Shown: piece after piece, positions 12,546 through 20,245 of the stretch
How the letters are laid out: every line of letters starts with the position of its first letter
Numbering within the stretch: position 1 is the stretch's first letter
DNA from: a virus
Direction: 5' to 3' (one strand)
Length of the DNA: 22,762 nt
Virus record (IMG/VR): IMGVR_UViG_3300044535_002164
Coordinates: 1 to 22,762 of that record
Position numbers and translations under genes: made by a program
Notes under the pieces: model-generated
Told to the model about the DNA's origin: nothing
Database searches by the model: none
Seen by the model: only the letters and a program-made list of their open reading frames with translations

Positions 12546-13052
12546 ATGGAAAATCGTAATTTAATGAATGAAGAGATTAATAAAATGCGTAAAATGATGG
12601 GGTTAAATGAAGGATGGGATAATGATGATTATGTTGATGATATTAGCTCAGCTAAAAGTAGTGCGAAACGCCAATATGATTTCGATCAAGATGCTATTGA
12701 GTATGTTGGTGGTGAGGAAGAGTGGAATAAACTAACACAGGATGAAAAAGACTCCGTAATAAATGATATGGAGCGTGATTTTGATCGTAGTAGAAGTTTG
12801 GGTGAATCCAATGATAACATTATAAACCCAAATTATACTCACTTCGCGATTTTAAATTCAAATAATAAAATTGCAAGTGGTTGGGAGTACGCTTCAGATT
12901 TGGATCGAAGTGATATTATTTATTATGTCAAATTTGATATGGATGATATGGATTACAAACCATCGGAATACAAAATTAGAACAGCTGAATCTTTAAAAAA
13001 TAATGGGATTGACCCATTTAACCCAGAAAATTGGGATAAATATAATAATTAA
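12546..13052 (+). CDS. 168-aa tagged phage protein, function unknown
   Basis: The start at 12546 (MENRNLMNEEINKMRKMMGL) is preferred over the in-frame ATG at 12528 because the latter lies in the promoter element and because the shared tag begins here. The tag NEEINKMRKMMGLNEG matches the 738-aa protein's N-terminus and ends in L-N-E. Residues 20-85 are acidic and helical. The C-terminal domain (NYTHFAILNSNNKIASGWEY and onwards, ending GIDPFNPENW) looks like a small phage domain I have seen in other large phages, without a known function. It may be packaged cargo or a head protein. Confidence 0.85.
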   Translation: MENRNLMNEEINKMRKMMGLNEGWDNDDYVDDISSAKSSAKRQYDFDQDAIEYVGGEEEWNKLTQDEKDSVINDMERDFDRSRSLGESNDNIINPNYTHFAILNSNNKIASGWEYASDLDRSDIIYYVKFDMDDMDYKPSEYKIRTAESLKNNGIDPFNPENWDKYNN

Positions 13053-13072
13053 AAAAAAAACAAAAAACTTAT

Positions 13073-13303
13073 ATGATCAGACCATTGGAAAAATTTATTT
13101 TATCTAAATTTATTAAAACACCTAAAAAAGAATTTGATTTAAGTGTTAAAGGTTTTAAACAAGCTATACTTTGGTGTAGAACACAACCACATCCATTTAT
13201 TGATAAATTAAGTCTATGGGATTATATAAAAAAATTACAACTTAATGATGAATTAAGATTACAGTTAATTAATATTGAATTGTTAAGAATTAATTCACTT
13301 TAA
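13073..13303 (+). CDS. 76-aa basic hypothetical protein
   Basis: The protein begins MIRPLEKFILSKFIKTPKKE. It is basic and helical, with a tryptophan-containing centre (FKQAILWCRTQPHPFIDKL) and a leucine-rich C-terminal helix (LQLNDELRLQLINIELLRI). No family is recognised. It starts 20 bp after the previous stop with no promoter element in between, so it is probably co-transcribed with the tagged 168-aa gene. The next promoter element begins two bases after its stop. Confidence 0.78.
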   Translation: MIRPLEKFILSKFIKTPKKEFDLSVKGFKQAILWCRTQPHPFIDKLSLWDYIKKLQLNDELRLQLINIELLRINSL

Positions 13304-13304
13304 A

Positions 13305-13313
13305 CTATTTATA
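13305..13313 (+). promoter_or_regulatory. late-type promoter element (CTATTTATA)
   Basis: An exact AACTATTTATA, 21 bp upstream of the ATG at 13326. Confidence 0.65.
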
Positions 13314-13325
13314 TATAAAAATATT

Positions 13326-14459
13326 ATGTCAACACCGATAACTTATACAAGTACACCAATTAATGATGATTATGTTTTTACCTCAAAAAAATATGCGATA
13401 AGTAATGGTAGACCTGGTTCAACTGGATTTATTAATTATAGAAATAACCCGAATAGTAAAACTTGGTATCCAGCATATAATTATGACCAATATCATCCAA
13501 ACGGTACTGGTTATTATATAATATCAAATACCAGAGTGCAGGGTGGTCATGCACTAGCTGGTAGTGAGATACCAACATTTCAAGTCACAGGTAATACTAA
13601 TACTGCAATATTACATTTAATAAATAGATTACAAAATCGCACCACTTTTTATACCAATGTTGAGGCTGCTAAAAGTTCAATAATTGCTGACCCTGAGTCT
13701 TTGCAATTTGATGCCGCTTTGTCAAAATATGCTTATTACGCACCACAACATCTTAAATTAAATTTTGATTTTGGTAATTTGAATTGTGACATTAAATCAG
13801 CTGGTGGGGCTGGTCAAATTCATAATTTTACCAGTAATTTATCAGGTTATTTAAATAATATTGCTGATGATTATTTATTTGATGCTAACGATAATTCGAG
13901 TTTTTATCGACAAATAACTAATAATTTGCAAGTACCACTAACAATTAGTTCAGGTATAGCGTCAGTAGAATGTAGTGCTACCGAAGATTTTGTTATTGCT
14001 ATTTGTGTGAAATTAGGGGATATAAGTGCTAATACACAAATATTAGAAATAAGCGACCCTAATTGTATATTAAGTTATTCATCAGGTCAATTTATTTTTA
14101 GTTCTCGTGGTGATACTGTAACACACTCAACAGCATTAGGACTTGACCCTACAATTAATTTTCACACAGTTATATTTGGTAGAGATGTGGCAAATAATGA
14201 AATATTTATATATGTTAATGATAGTAATAATAATAATCAGTATAATACATCTACTCCCAATTCATCTTTCTCATCATTAACTTTTAATAATGATTTTTTT
14301 ATTGGTGATGGTGCAAATAATTTTCCATTTTACCTTGGTATATTACAATATTGGAAAGGTACTGGTTTGGTTGATACAACAACACCAACAATGCCTGGTG
14401 TTTCACAACCTGATTTTACAACTGAAATTTATAATCTATATACTAGCAGATGGAATTAA
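13326..14459 (+). CDS. 377-aa candidate tail-fibre or adhesin protein with LamG-like C-terminal part
   Basis: The composition is that of a secreted or virion surface protein: rich in Asn, Ser, Thr, Tyr and Gly, poor in Lys and Glu, with no signal peptide. The N-terminal 100 residues contain FTSKKYAISNGRPGSTGFIN and YPAYNYDQYHPNGTGYY, reminiscent of phage appendage proteins. Residues from about 215 to 355 follow the strand pattern of a laminin-G/concanavalin-like jelly roll (EDFVIAICVKLGDI, FIFSSRGDTVTHS, NFHTVIFGRDVANNEIFIYV, FFIGDGAN). Receptor binding or host attachment is the likely role. Its own CTATTTATA element lies upstream, and it ends convergently, overlapping the next gene's stop by 4 bp. 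Confidence 0.83.
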   Translation: MSTPITYTSTPINDDYVFTSKKYAISNGRPGSTGFINYRNNPNSKTWYPAYNYDQYHPNGTGYYIISNTRVQGGHALAGSEIPTFQVTGNTNTAILHLINRLQNRTTFYTNVEAAKSSIIADPESLQFDAALSKYAYYAPQHLKLNFDFGNLNCDIKSAGGAGQIHNFTSNLSGYLNNIADDYLFDANDNSSFYRQITNNLQVPLTISSGIASVECSATEDFVIAICVKLGDISANTQILEISDPNCILSYSSGQFIFSSRGDTVTHSTALGLDPTINFHTVIFGRDVANNEIFIYVNDSNNNNQYNTSTPNSSFSSLTFNNDFFIGDGANNFPFYLGILQYWKGTGLVDTTTPTMPGVSQPDFTTEIYNLYTSRWN

Positions 14460-15628
14460 CCCAATAAGTTAATCCATTTTTTAATATCATTAATCGCTTC
14501 ATCGAGGCGATTATTTTTTTCATATACAAATGAATCCATGGTGTCATAAGGTTTATTAAGAGCCATTAATGCAATCTCAACCTCCTTAAGACATTCATTT
14601 TGACCACCACCGCAAATGAGTATATTTGAGAATCTGGTTAAAAAATCCATAAGGTCTGGTATATTTATGCATTCATCGGCGAACTCAAGAAGTTCTCTTA
14701 CATTATCGCTACCATAATTTTCAATAAACTCGTCCCAGAATTCTTTATCCAATTCTCTGGTATCGTTAACGTTATGTTCGATCATCATTTTTATAAGACC
14801 AACGATATCATCGTCATCAATATCATTATCCATGCAATATCTAAAGAAAGCATAACCTTTATCGTAAAATATGGCTTTGGAATAAATGAGTTCTTCATCA
14901 ACACCGAGATCGTATAACCACATTTTATAATCATCTTCGTTAACCATACCAAGCGTATCGTAACCATTGTATAAAAAAACAATAATACCATCATGTTGGT
15001 TAAGCATATTAACCCAATTGTTCAAATCAAAGTTAATGTATTTAGAATATTCTGGTTGTATATCAACTGATATTATCGTCTTACCCGAAGTTTGGTTTTC
15101 ATTAATGGGATTTGCAGGGCCTCTTTGTGTATTAAACTCATATTTACTTGTATTTGAGATTGGATTTGCTTTTCCTCTTTGAGTACCAAATTCATACTTA
15201 CCAGTGTTTGCTGTTGGGTTTGCTTTTCCGCGCTTAGTTCTTTCTGGCGCTGGACTGTTTGTTGATGAAGTTGTGGTTGTATTTTCTTCATTCATATCAG
15301 AATTTTTTGGTTCTCTGTACATTTTTTCTCTGTGGGTATAATCTCTATTCTTACCAGAATTTAAAACAAATCCAAATCTACCATAAAAATCAAGCAACCT
15401 ATTTAAATTGCCACCATAAGCCGAAGATGGTGTTAAAGTTATCTTATAACCAATTTCATCGGCAATTTTACACAATTCATTCATAAAATCGGTTCCAATA
15501 CCAGTATTTCTTAATTTAATTGGAACAATAAAACCAGTTAAGTAAATAATTTTAAACTTATCTCTTTGGATAATTTCAAAACGAATATCACTAAATTTAT
15601 CTTTTAATATTTTCTCAACATCAATCAT
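14456..15628 (-). CDS. GNAT-like acetyltransferase fused through a repeat linker to a conserved phage domain
   Basis: A 390-aa protein. Residues 1-105 fit a GNAT N-acetyltransferase: the acetyl-CoA loop region is LRNTGIGTDFMNELCKIAD (residues 39-57), then ITLTPSSAYGG and FYGRFGFVLN (81-90), with a closing HREKMYRE. Residues 106-185 are a low-complexity linker with 18-residue repeats. Residues 186-370 form an acidic alpha/beta domain (DIQPEYSKYINF, FLYNGYDTLGMVNEDDY, FYDKGYAFFRYCMDNDI, GGGQNECLKEVEIALMAL). I recognise this as recurrent in large phages but cannot name it. MNEE at 112-115 and I-N-E at 175-177 flank the linker, like the seams of the 738-aa protein. Its start overlaps the nuclease stop by 4 bp. 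Confidence 0.85.
   Translation of the reverse strand: MIDVEKILKDKFSDIRFEIIQRDKFKIIYLTGFIVPIKLRNTGIGTDFMNELCKIADEIGYKITLTPSSAYGGNLNRLLDFYGRFGFVLNSGKNRDYTHREKMYREPKNSDMNEENTTTTSSTNSPAPERTKRGKANPTANTGKYEFGTQRGKANPISNTSKYEFNTQRGPANPINENQTSGKTIISVDIQPEYSKYINFDLNNWVNMLNQHDGIIVFLYNGYDTLGMVNEDDYKMWLYDLGVDEELIYSKAIFYDKGYAFFRYCMDNDIDDDDIVGLIKMMIEHNVNDTRELDKEFWDEFIENYGSDNVRELLEFADECINIPDLMDFLTRFSNILICGGGQNECLKEVEIALMALNKPYDTMDSFVYEKNNRLDEAINDIKKWINLLG
15092..15232 (-). repeat. 54-bp in-frame tandem repeats (18-aa unit, 2.6 copies)
   Basis: Encodes RGKANPTANTGKYEFGTQ, RGKANPISNTSKYEFNTQ and the partial RGPANPINENQ (residues 133-179) in the linker of the GNAT fusion. Copy number probably varies by recombination. 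Confidence 0.85.
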
Positions 15629-16209
15629 TGGATTCTATATTTTTCTGGATCAGAAGAAGTTGGTTTTGAATTATCGAAATAATATTGATAGACTTCATTA
15701 TTCGCATAGATTGTTTTATAAAACCCGCTTGGTATTGTGGCACCTGTTGGTAATTTAACACTATTTAAGTCAAAAACACATCTTATCTCGACAACCACAT
15801 TATATTTTGATGCTAATTCCCTTTCTTTTACCTCTAATAACCTCCAGGTTACGCGATTTAAACCTTCATGTTGTAATGCGCAGTTTAAATAAGAAAACGT
15901 CTTATAAAGCATTTCTTTGGTGCAATTAAAATCAGCCGCTGGTGCCATATGTCCTTTATCGTAAACATTGTGAACATAATCGGCATTATCTGATGTTTTT
16001 ACCTCTTTATCAGTATAGAAGTCCATACCAGTTCTGGGAGCTTTACCATCTGGACATAAAACAGTATATCTTACGAATTTTGGTTGTTCTAGTACCTCCG
16101 AGTATACACATTCATATATATCGGTTTTAATGTAAACAGAGTCCCTTAATTGTGCGCTTAGTGATAATGTTAATACTAAAAGTATTATTAATAATAAATT
16201 CTTTTTCAT
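15625..16209 (-). CDS. secreted DNA/RNA non-specific endonuclease (beta-beta-alpha-Me, NucA/Serratia type)
   Basis: A 194-aa protein. Residues 1-19 are a Sec signal peptide (MKKNLLLIILLVLTLSLSA). The catalytic block is YDKGHMAPAADF, with D84-K85-G86-H87 as the DRGH motif and H87 the general base. It is followed by FSYLNCALQHEGLNRVTWRL, where N118 is the metal-binding asparagine and E126 the family glutamate; spacing matches the Serratia nuclease within one residue. It is shorter than typical family members (about 230-270 aa) at the C-terminus but keeps the core. The product should act in the periplasm or outside the cell, for example degrading DNA released at lysis or incoming competitor DNA; that role is inferred. 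It is translationally coupled to the downstream GNAT fusion. Confidence 0.9.
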   Translation of the reverse strand: MKKNLLLIILLVLTLSLSAQLRDSVYIKTDIYECVYSEVLEQPKFVRYTVLCPDGKAPRTGMDFYTDKEVKTSDNADYVHNVYDKGHMAPAADFNCTKEMLYKTFSYLNCALQHEGLNRVTWRLLEVKERELASKYNVVVEIRCVFDLNSVKLPTGATIPSGFYKTIYANNEVYQYYFDNSKPTSSDPEKYRIQ

Positions 16210-16212
16210 ATC

Positions 16213-16221
16213 AATAAATAG
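16213..16221 (-). promoter_or_regulatory. late-type promoter element upstream of nuclease
   Basis: CTATTTATT on the minus strand, only 12 bp from the start codon, so the transcript would have almost no leader, or the gene is read from further upstream. Confidence 0.4.
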
Positions 16222-16235
16222 CGCTAAATTATTTT

Positions 16236-16472
16236 TTATTCTTCATCGTAATCAGGCTCATCAACCTCGTCATATTCGCCATTCTCAATGTCTTCTATGA
16301 TAGCATCGATCTGTTCGACAGATTCTGTTATATAATTAATAACATTGGTTTGTATGTTATTTTGTAAATCATTAGAATTGGTTATGTGTAAAATTGATTC
16401 TCCGTGTTTATCACTTAATATTGATAAATCTTCTCTCAGTGAAAGTAATTGATTAATAGTTTTTTCGTGCAT
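16236..16472 (-). CDS. 78-aa acidic helical hypothetical protein
   Basis: It begins MHEKTINQLLSLREDLSILS, contains heptad-like helices (VINYITESVEQIDAIIEDIE) and ends in a very acidic tail (YDEVDEPDYDEE). No family is recognised. It lies 26 bp upstream of the nuclease gene on the same strand and is probably in the same unit, driven by an ATATTTATC element 25 bp before its ATG. Confidence 0.8.
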   Translation of the reverse strand: MHEKTINQLLSLREDLSILSDKHGESILHITNSNDLQNNIQTNVINYITESVEQIDAIIEDIENGEYDEVDEPDYDEE

Positions 16473-16488
16473 ATATTTTATTATTTTC

Positions 16489-16497
16489 GATAAATAT
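16489..16497 (-). promoter_or_regulatory. late-type promoter element (ATATTTATC)
   Basis: A variant of the element 25 bp upstream of the start codon at 16472, in the divergent region shared with the gene at 16564. Confidence 0.45.
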
Positions 16498-16563
16498 TAT
16501 TTTTTTTTATAAAAGACTTTTTTTATCCAAAAAAATAGTTATTTTTAAATAAAAGTAAAGAAT

Positions 16564-16779
16564 ATGATAAAATTAAATGAATTAAGTGAAGAACTATTAA
16601 AAGACAAATATTGCATAATAAGCAACGATGAGATGGTTGTTAAAACGGGTCGTTCCGCTTTTAAAGACGGTGTTAACGAGGGTTACAACGCATTAGTTGA
16701 GAAGATTAAGCAAATTACCGAAGAAACACCAAATGATATGGATTTGGGTGAGAAAATAAGACGGTTAAAATTTTATTAA
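16564..16779 (+). CDS. 71-aa hypothetical protein
   Basis: The protein begins MIKLNELSEELLKDKYCIIS. It is a small mixed protein with a beta hairpin in the middle (YCIISNDEMVVKTGRSAF) and helices on both sides, ending EKIRRLKFY. I recognise no family. It is the first gene of a + strand set (16564, 16814, 17566). No exact CTATTTATA is present upstream, only a looser TTATTTTTA about 25 bp before the ATG. Confidence 0.78.
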   Translation: MIKLNELSEELLKDKYCIISNDEMVVKTGRSAFKDGVNEGYNALVEKIKQITEETPNDMDLGEKIRRLKFY

Positions 16780-16787
16780 ACTATAAA

Positions 16788-16796
16788 CTATTTATA
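16788..16796 (+). promoter_or_regulatory. late-type promoter element (CTATTTATA)
   Basis: An exact AACTATTTATA, 26 bp upstream of the ATG at 16814. Confidence 0.65.
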
Positions 16797-16813
16797 TAAA
16801 ATAATATAAAAAT

Positions 16814-17563
16814 ATGAATAGTGAAAATACTAATTTAAATGAAAATGACAATCTTAATGAAATTATCGTTAAGATTAATGAATTAAAAGGAATCCAAGCT
16901 AAATTAGATGAGGCATTAGTTAGTTATAAAGAATCTATCGCTGAATTAGAAAAAGCAAAGGATCAATTAGTACCTGAGGTTATGGAGGCTTTTAGGGGTC
17001 AAACAGAAGGTGCTGAAAAATTAAAAATATCGATAGATAATGTTTTAGTTGAGATTATACAAGAATCTGAAAAATTAACGGTATCTTATAAAAATGCATT
17101 TGATACAGCGTTAGAAAAAGTTAATAAAAATACAAAAAAAGTATTAGAACAAATTTTAGAGAACTCAAAAGTGGCATCTAAAGTTAAGGGTCAATTAAAA
17201 ATTGATGGTTCTAAAGTATTTGAGGGTATTAATGAAATGTTAGGTAAGGTAACTGAATGGTTAAGTAATGCTTATAATAAAATAAACATTTTCAGTAGTG
17301 AGGCTCAAGAGGGTGTTGATGAAATAGAAAGTATGATCAAAAACTATGAAAATATGGAATCGGATAGTTTTGCAACACAAAATATGGATGATGTTGAATC
17401 AGGTAATTTGGAAGAGGATGTAGTTGAAGAAGAAAATGAGTCTTGGATGAAAATGAGAGCTGGTGCTGATGGTAAAGTATTTGAAAATGAGTCTGATGTT
17501 GAGGAAGAAAAATCAGAACTTAATGAAACAATTAATAGATTTAAACAAATTATAAATTACTAA
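16814..17563 (+). CDS. 249-aa acidic coiled-coil protein, possible scaffold or internal head protein
   Basis: It is almost wholly alpha-helical and charged. Residues 10-60 (IVKINELKGIQAKLDEALVS) and 75-150 have coiled-coil heptads. Residues 185-235 are very acidic, with VVEEENESWMKMRAGADGKV. The C-terminus SELNETINRFKQIINY (234-249) is a version of the tag motif seen at the N-termini of the 738-aa and 168-aa proteins, here placed at the opposite end. L-N-E triplets also occur at the start (TNLNENDNLNE). High charge, coiled coil and putative protease sites resemble phage scaffold or internal proteins, which is inference. The next gene starts 3 bp after its stop. Confidence 0.87.
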   Translation: MNSENTNLNENDNLNEIIVKINELKGIQAKLDEALVSYKESIAELEKAKDQLVPEVMEAFRGQTEGAEKLKISIDNVLVEIIQESEKLTVSYKNAFDTALEKVNKNTKKVLEQILENSKVASKVKGQLKIDGSKVFEGINEMLGKVTEWLSNAYNKINIFSSEAQEGVDEIESMIKNYENMESDSFATQNMDDVESGNLEEDVVEEENESWMKMRAGADGKVFENESDVEEEKSELNETINRFKQIINY

Positions 17564-17565
17564 TT

Positions 17566-17712
17566 ATGGCAAAGAAAACACAAACAAGCTCTTCAAGAGA
17601 CTTCATGAAAAAACCGAAAAAAAATAGACCCGATATTCACGCTAAAAGTAATACCAGTAAACAAAAAAAATCTAAAAATTATAAAAAAGCATACAGAGGT
17701 CAGGGTAGATAA
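17566..17712 (+). CDS. 48-aa highly basic phage protein
   Basis: The ORF encodes a Lys/Arg-rich peptide beginning MAKKTQTSSSRDFMKKPKKN and ending SKNYKKAYRGQGR. The start is 3 bp after the coiled-coil gene's stop, and a strong bidirectional terminator follows. I recall small basic proteins with a KKPKKxRP...KxYRGQGR pattern in other Bacteroidetes phages, with no assigned role. DNA or RNA binding, or neutralising packaged DNA, fits the charge but is unproven. Confidence 0.83.
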   Translation: MAKKTQTSSSRDFMKKPKKNRPDIHAKSNTSKQKKSKNYKKAYRGQGR

Positions 17713-17715
17713 ATA

Positions 17716-17744
17716 AAAAGAGAGCTTTAAGCTCTCTTTTTTTT
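17716..17744. terminator. bidirectional intrinsic terminator
   Basis: AAAAGAGAGC, loop TTTAA, GCTCTCTTTT. The symmetrical A and T flanks serve both the + strand unit ending at 17712 and the - strand helicase gene ending at 17743. Confidence 0.93.
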
Positions 17745-20175
17745 ATTCACGTATTAAAAAATATAACTCATCTTTTGGTCTTGTTACCGCAACATAGTGA
17801 ATATTTCTAGATTCAATATCAACATCACCTTCATCGGTTAAATAGGTGTATTTATAATCATAATCATTTTCTATCATTTCTGGGTCAATTGAGTTTATGA
17901 TTACACATCTTGGAAACTCACGACCTTTACTTTTATGTATACTTGTTATGAAAACTTCACATTCATTATTTGATTCAATGAAACCAATTAGACCCATAAC
18001 ATTACCATGATAAGGTGCCACGGCATCGATTCTTTTTTTCAATGATGGATTAATCTTACCTTCTCGAATATTTTTAATATCTTGACCCGTTATAAAATTA
18101 AAATATCTCATTTTAATTTTCTTTTTCAAACATTCTTTTTCAATTTCTTTAATAGTGTAATTCGTTCTCGCTAACATTGTTAAAGGTTTACCATCCTCAA
18201 TCATTTCAGCTAATTGGAACTCATCAATCAATTTATGATTAACAATACCCTCTTTTTCATGAAATGGTATTGCAGTTAAGTTACTGTATTTATTTGAATT
18301 TTCAACAATTTTAATAGCCGATCTAAAGTTCTTAGTTAAGGTCATGTAACTTGTTTTACGTTTACTCTTTAATAAAGTTTCAATAGCATCACAATTAGCA
18401 CCAGAAAAACCATAGATTGATTGATTAATATCACCAATTAAATGATATTGTTTCGCATTTAATTGTAATAATATTTTCATTTGTAGTGTTGATGTATCTT
18501 GATATTCATCAACAAAAACATATTCATATATATTCTCAAAATATTTTTTGTATTGTGGGTTTCTTGATAATTTTTCAGTATCAATTAACATATCAGAAAA
18601 ATCTCTACTTTTTGTTTCTTTAATAAATTTAGCATATGCATCATAAAATCTTGGTTTTGGTGATTTAACATCATCCATAGATTGTAGTTTATAAGCTGAA
18701 AATGATGCTGAAATTACACCACTTTCTTCATAAAATTTATCAATAGTTTCAGCATACTCTTTTTTAATTTTCATCGGATCTTTTATATGTGGTTTATATT
18801 TATCTTTATACCAATTGGTAAAATCATAAAAAGTAACAATAGGTTTAAATAATCCCATTTTACCTAATAAACTACTGGTAAAGCTGTGTATTGTTGTTAT
18901 TTTAACATCGTGTTTAATACGAGATTTTAATTCATTAACAGCATCATTGGTAAAACTAAAGAAGATTATTTTACTAGGGTCGGCACCGTCTTCAACCATC
19001 TTATTTAACCTACCAACAGTGCTGTGTGTATTATGTGTCACAATATGATTATCCGTAACGTATAAATGATCTGGATGGTCAATCTCAATACATTGACACT
19101 CAACTGTATCAAAATATTCGATTGATTCAACCGCTCTGTATGGTATATATGTTTTACCTTTATCAACTAAGATATCACGTTTGCGTGGTAATGTAAAAGC
19201 TTTAAATTTTAATTCTTTAGGTAAACAAATAGACATAACATACGCTTGGTTACATTCAATATAAACACCATTCTTTTTATACCTTCCTCTTTTTAGTGAT
19301 ACATAAACAATACCACCGATAGAGTTAACTAACTCAATAATATCATCAACGAGTTTTTTTGATGATAATGTTATGAAAATAGAATTTTTTTCTGGATATC
19401 CATCAGTATCTAATAAACCATTTAATAATCTAATTCTTTGTTCTTCAGATGTTGTTAAATACTCTTTGGGTATAAATTTATCTATTGATAAGTGACCCAT
19501 TAATCCTAATGTTCTTAATTCATTCATTAGTGGGTTAATACTTAATTTTCCACTAGTTATAGTGTAGTCATTTTCTCGATCAACCTTTGATCGTAAAGAT
19601 AATCCCATTGGTTCTATTAAATTACGAATCTCATTTACAATTTCATAATCGGAATTGGTAAATGTAATTTGTGATTGTCTACTTAATCCACCATCACCAA
19701 GTAAACAACCTAATAGATATGGATCAATAGGTAGAGTTTTTTCTGGATATTCAATATTAGTTAATGGTATATACCAAAATTTACTTTTAATTCCGCGAGA
19801 ATCAACATTATATAATTTAGACATCATGTCTTCAGTTGTCACAATATTAAAATTTTTACTACCTTTACCTCTTTGATTTCTTGTTTGTGCTTTCCATAAA
19901 TGTTCTTTACCAGCATAGGTGAATGAACCATCACTAAATGTTACTTTATAAGCTTCTTTTAAACCTTGTGGGTATATACCAACAACATTACTAACTTCCC
20001 CATTTGGTGTTAAAACCTCATCACCAATTTTAATTTCACCCATTGTTGTCCAACCTTTTGGTGTTAATATCTTACAAAAAAGTGGTTGCTCTTTTCCTGA
20101 ACCAGCTGTTGCCGATAGAATGATTGAATCTTCACCCTTGTAATTAATAAACTTTGATTGTTCGTCTGTGTACAT
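17743..20175 (-). CDS. UvrD-like SF1 DNA helicase interrupted by an intein
   Basis: 810 codons, of which residues 29-382 are an intein. The mature protein would be 456 aa, a compact UvrD/PcrA-type 3'-5' helicase. Host motifs: Q-motif YTDEQSKFI (2-10); Walker A SATAGSGK|T split by the intein; motif Ia FFSFTNDAVNELKSRI; motif II VDEYQD (555-560); motif III GDINQSIYGFSGA (581-593); motif IV LTKNFRS; motif V SIHKSKGREF (745-754); motif VI YVAVTRPKD (794-802). It would unwind DNA in phage replication, recombination or repair. Without splicing the ATP site cannot form. Upstream a TACTTTTG (-7-like, 20194-20201) exists without a good TTTG partner. It converges on the terminator at 17716. Confidence 0.93.
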   Translation of the reverse strand: MYTDEQSKFINYKGEDSIILSATAGSGKEQPLFCKILTPKGWTTMGEIKIGDEVLTPNGEVSNVVGIYPQGLKEAYKVTFSDGSFTYAGKEHLWKAQTRNQRGKGSKNFNIVTTEDMMSKLYNVDSRGIKSKFWYIPLTNIEYPEKTLPIDPYLLGCLLGDGGLSRQSQITFTNSDYEIVNEIRNLIEPMGLSLRSKVDRENDYTITSGKLSINPLMNELRTLGLMGHLSIDKFIPKEYLTTSEEQRIRLLNGLLDTDGYPEKNSIFITLSSKKLVDDIIELVNSIGGIVYVSLKRGRYKKNGVYIECNQAYVMSICLPKELKFKAFTLPRKRDILVDKGKTYIPYRAVESIEYFDTVECQCIEIDHPDHLYVTDNHIVTHNTHSTVGRLNKMVEDGADPSKIIFFSFTNDAVNELKSRIKHDVKITTIHSFTSSLLGKMGLFKPIVTFYDFTNWYKDKYKPHIKDPMKIKKEYAETIDKFYEESGVISASFSAYKLQSMDDVKSPKPRFYDAYAKFIKETKSRDFSDMLIDTEKLSRNPQYKKYFENIYEYVFVDEYQDTSTLQMKILLQLNAKQYHLIGDINQSIYGFSGANCDAIETLLKSKRKTSYMTLTKNFRSAIKIVENSNKYSNLTAIPFHEKEGIVNHKLIDEFQLAEMIEDGKPLTMLARTNYTIKEIEKECLKKKIKMRYFNFITGQDIKNIREGKINPSLKKRIDAVAPYHGNVMGLIGFIESNNECEVFITSIHKSKGREFPRCVIINSIDPEMIENDYDYKYTYLTDEGDVDIESRNIHYVAVTRPKDELYFLIRE
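19030..20091 (-). other. 354-aa intein with LAGLIDADG endonuclease, putative class 3
   Basis: Splice junctions are fixed by the helicase: GSGK | EQPLFCKILT ... IVTHN | THSTV, so the insertion sits between the Walker A Lys and Thr. The intein N-terminus reads KILTPKGWTTMGEIKIGDEV. The first residue is Glu, not Cys, Ser or Ala. Residues matching the class 3 W-C-T signature are W94 (in KEHLWK), C362 (in CIEIDHPDHLY) and T380 (in VTHN). The endonuclease motifs are LLGCLLGDGG (154-163) and LLNGLLDTDG (250-259), of the two-motif LAGLIDADG type. The C-terminal H381-N382 and the extein Thr are intact, so splicing and homing both look possible. Confidence 0.9.
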
Positions 20176-20209
20176 ATCTATTTAAATTTTTTACAAAAGT
20201 AATAAAAAA

Positions 20210-20241
20210 TTTGGAATTACGTTTATTTTTTTTTATTTTTG
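20210..20241 (+). promoter_or_regulatory. early Bacteroidetes-type promoter for gene at 20246
   Basis: TTTG at 20210-20213, a 20-bp spacer, and TATTTTTG at 20234-20241. The ATG is only 4 bp beyond the -7 element, so the transcript would start at or near the start codon (leaderless). It is the only good host-type promoter in the right half of the window. Confidence 0.7.
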
Positions 20242-20245
20242 TATC

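Noticed and set aside
15092-15232. CRISPR-like array
   Set aside because: The 54-bp repeats are in frame, adjacent without spacers, and encode a low-complexity linker.
17743-20175. Reading the helicase gene as two fused or frameshifted genes
   Set aside because: The frame is continuous, and the extra 354 residues have intein ends and LAGLIDADG motifs that restore GSGKT when removed.
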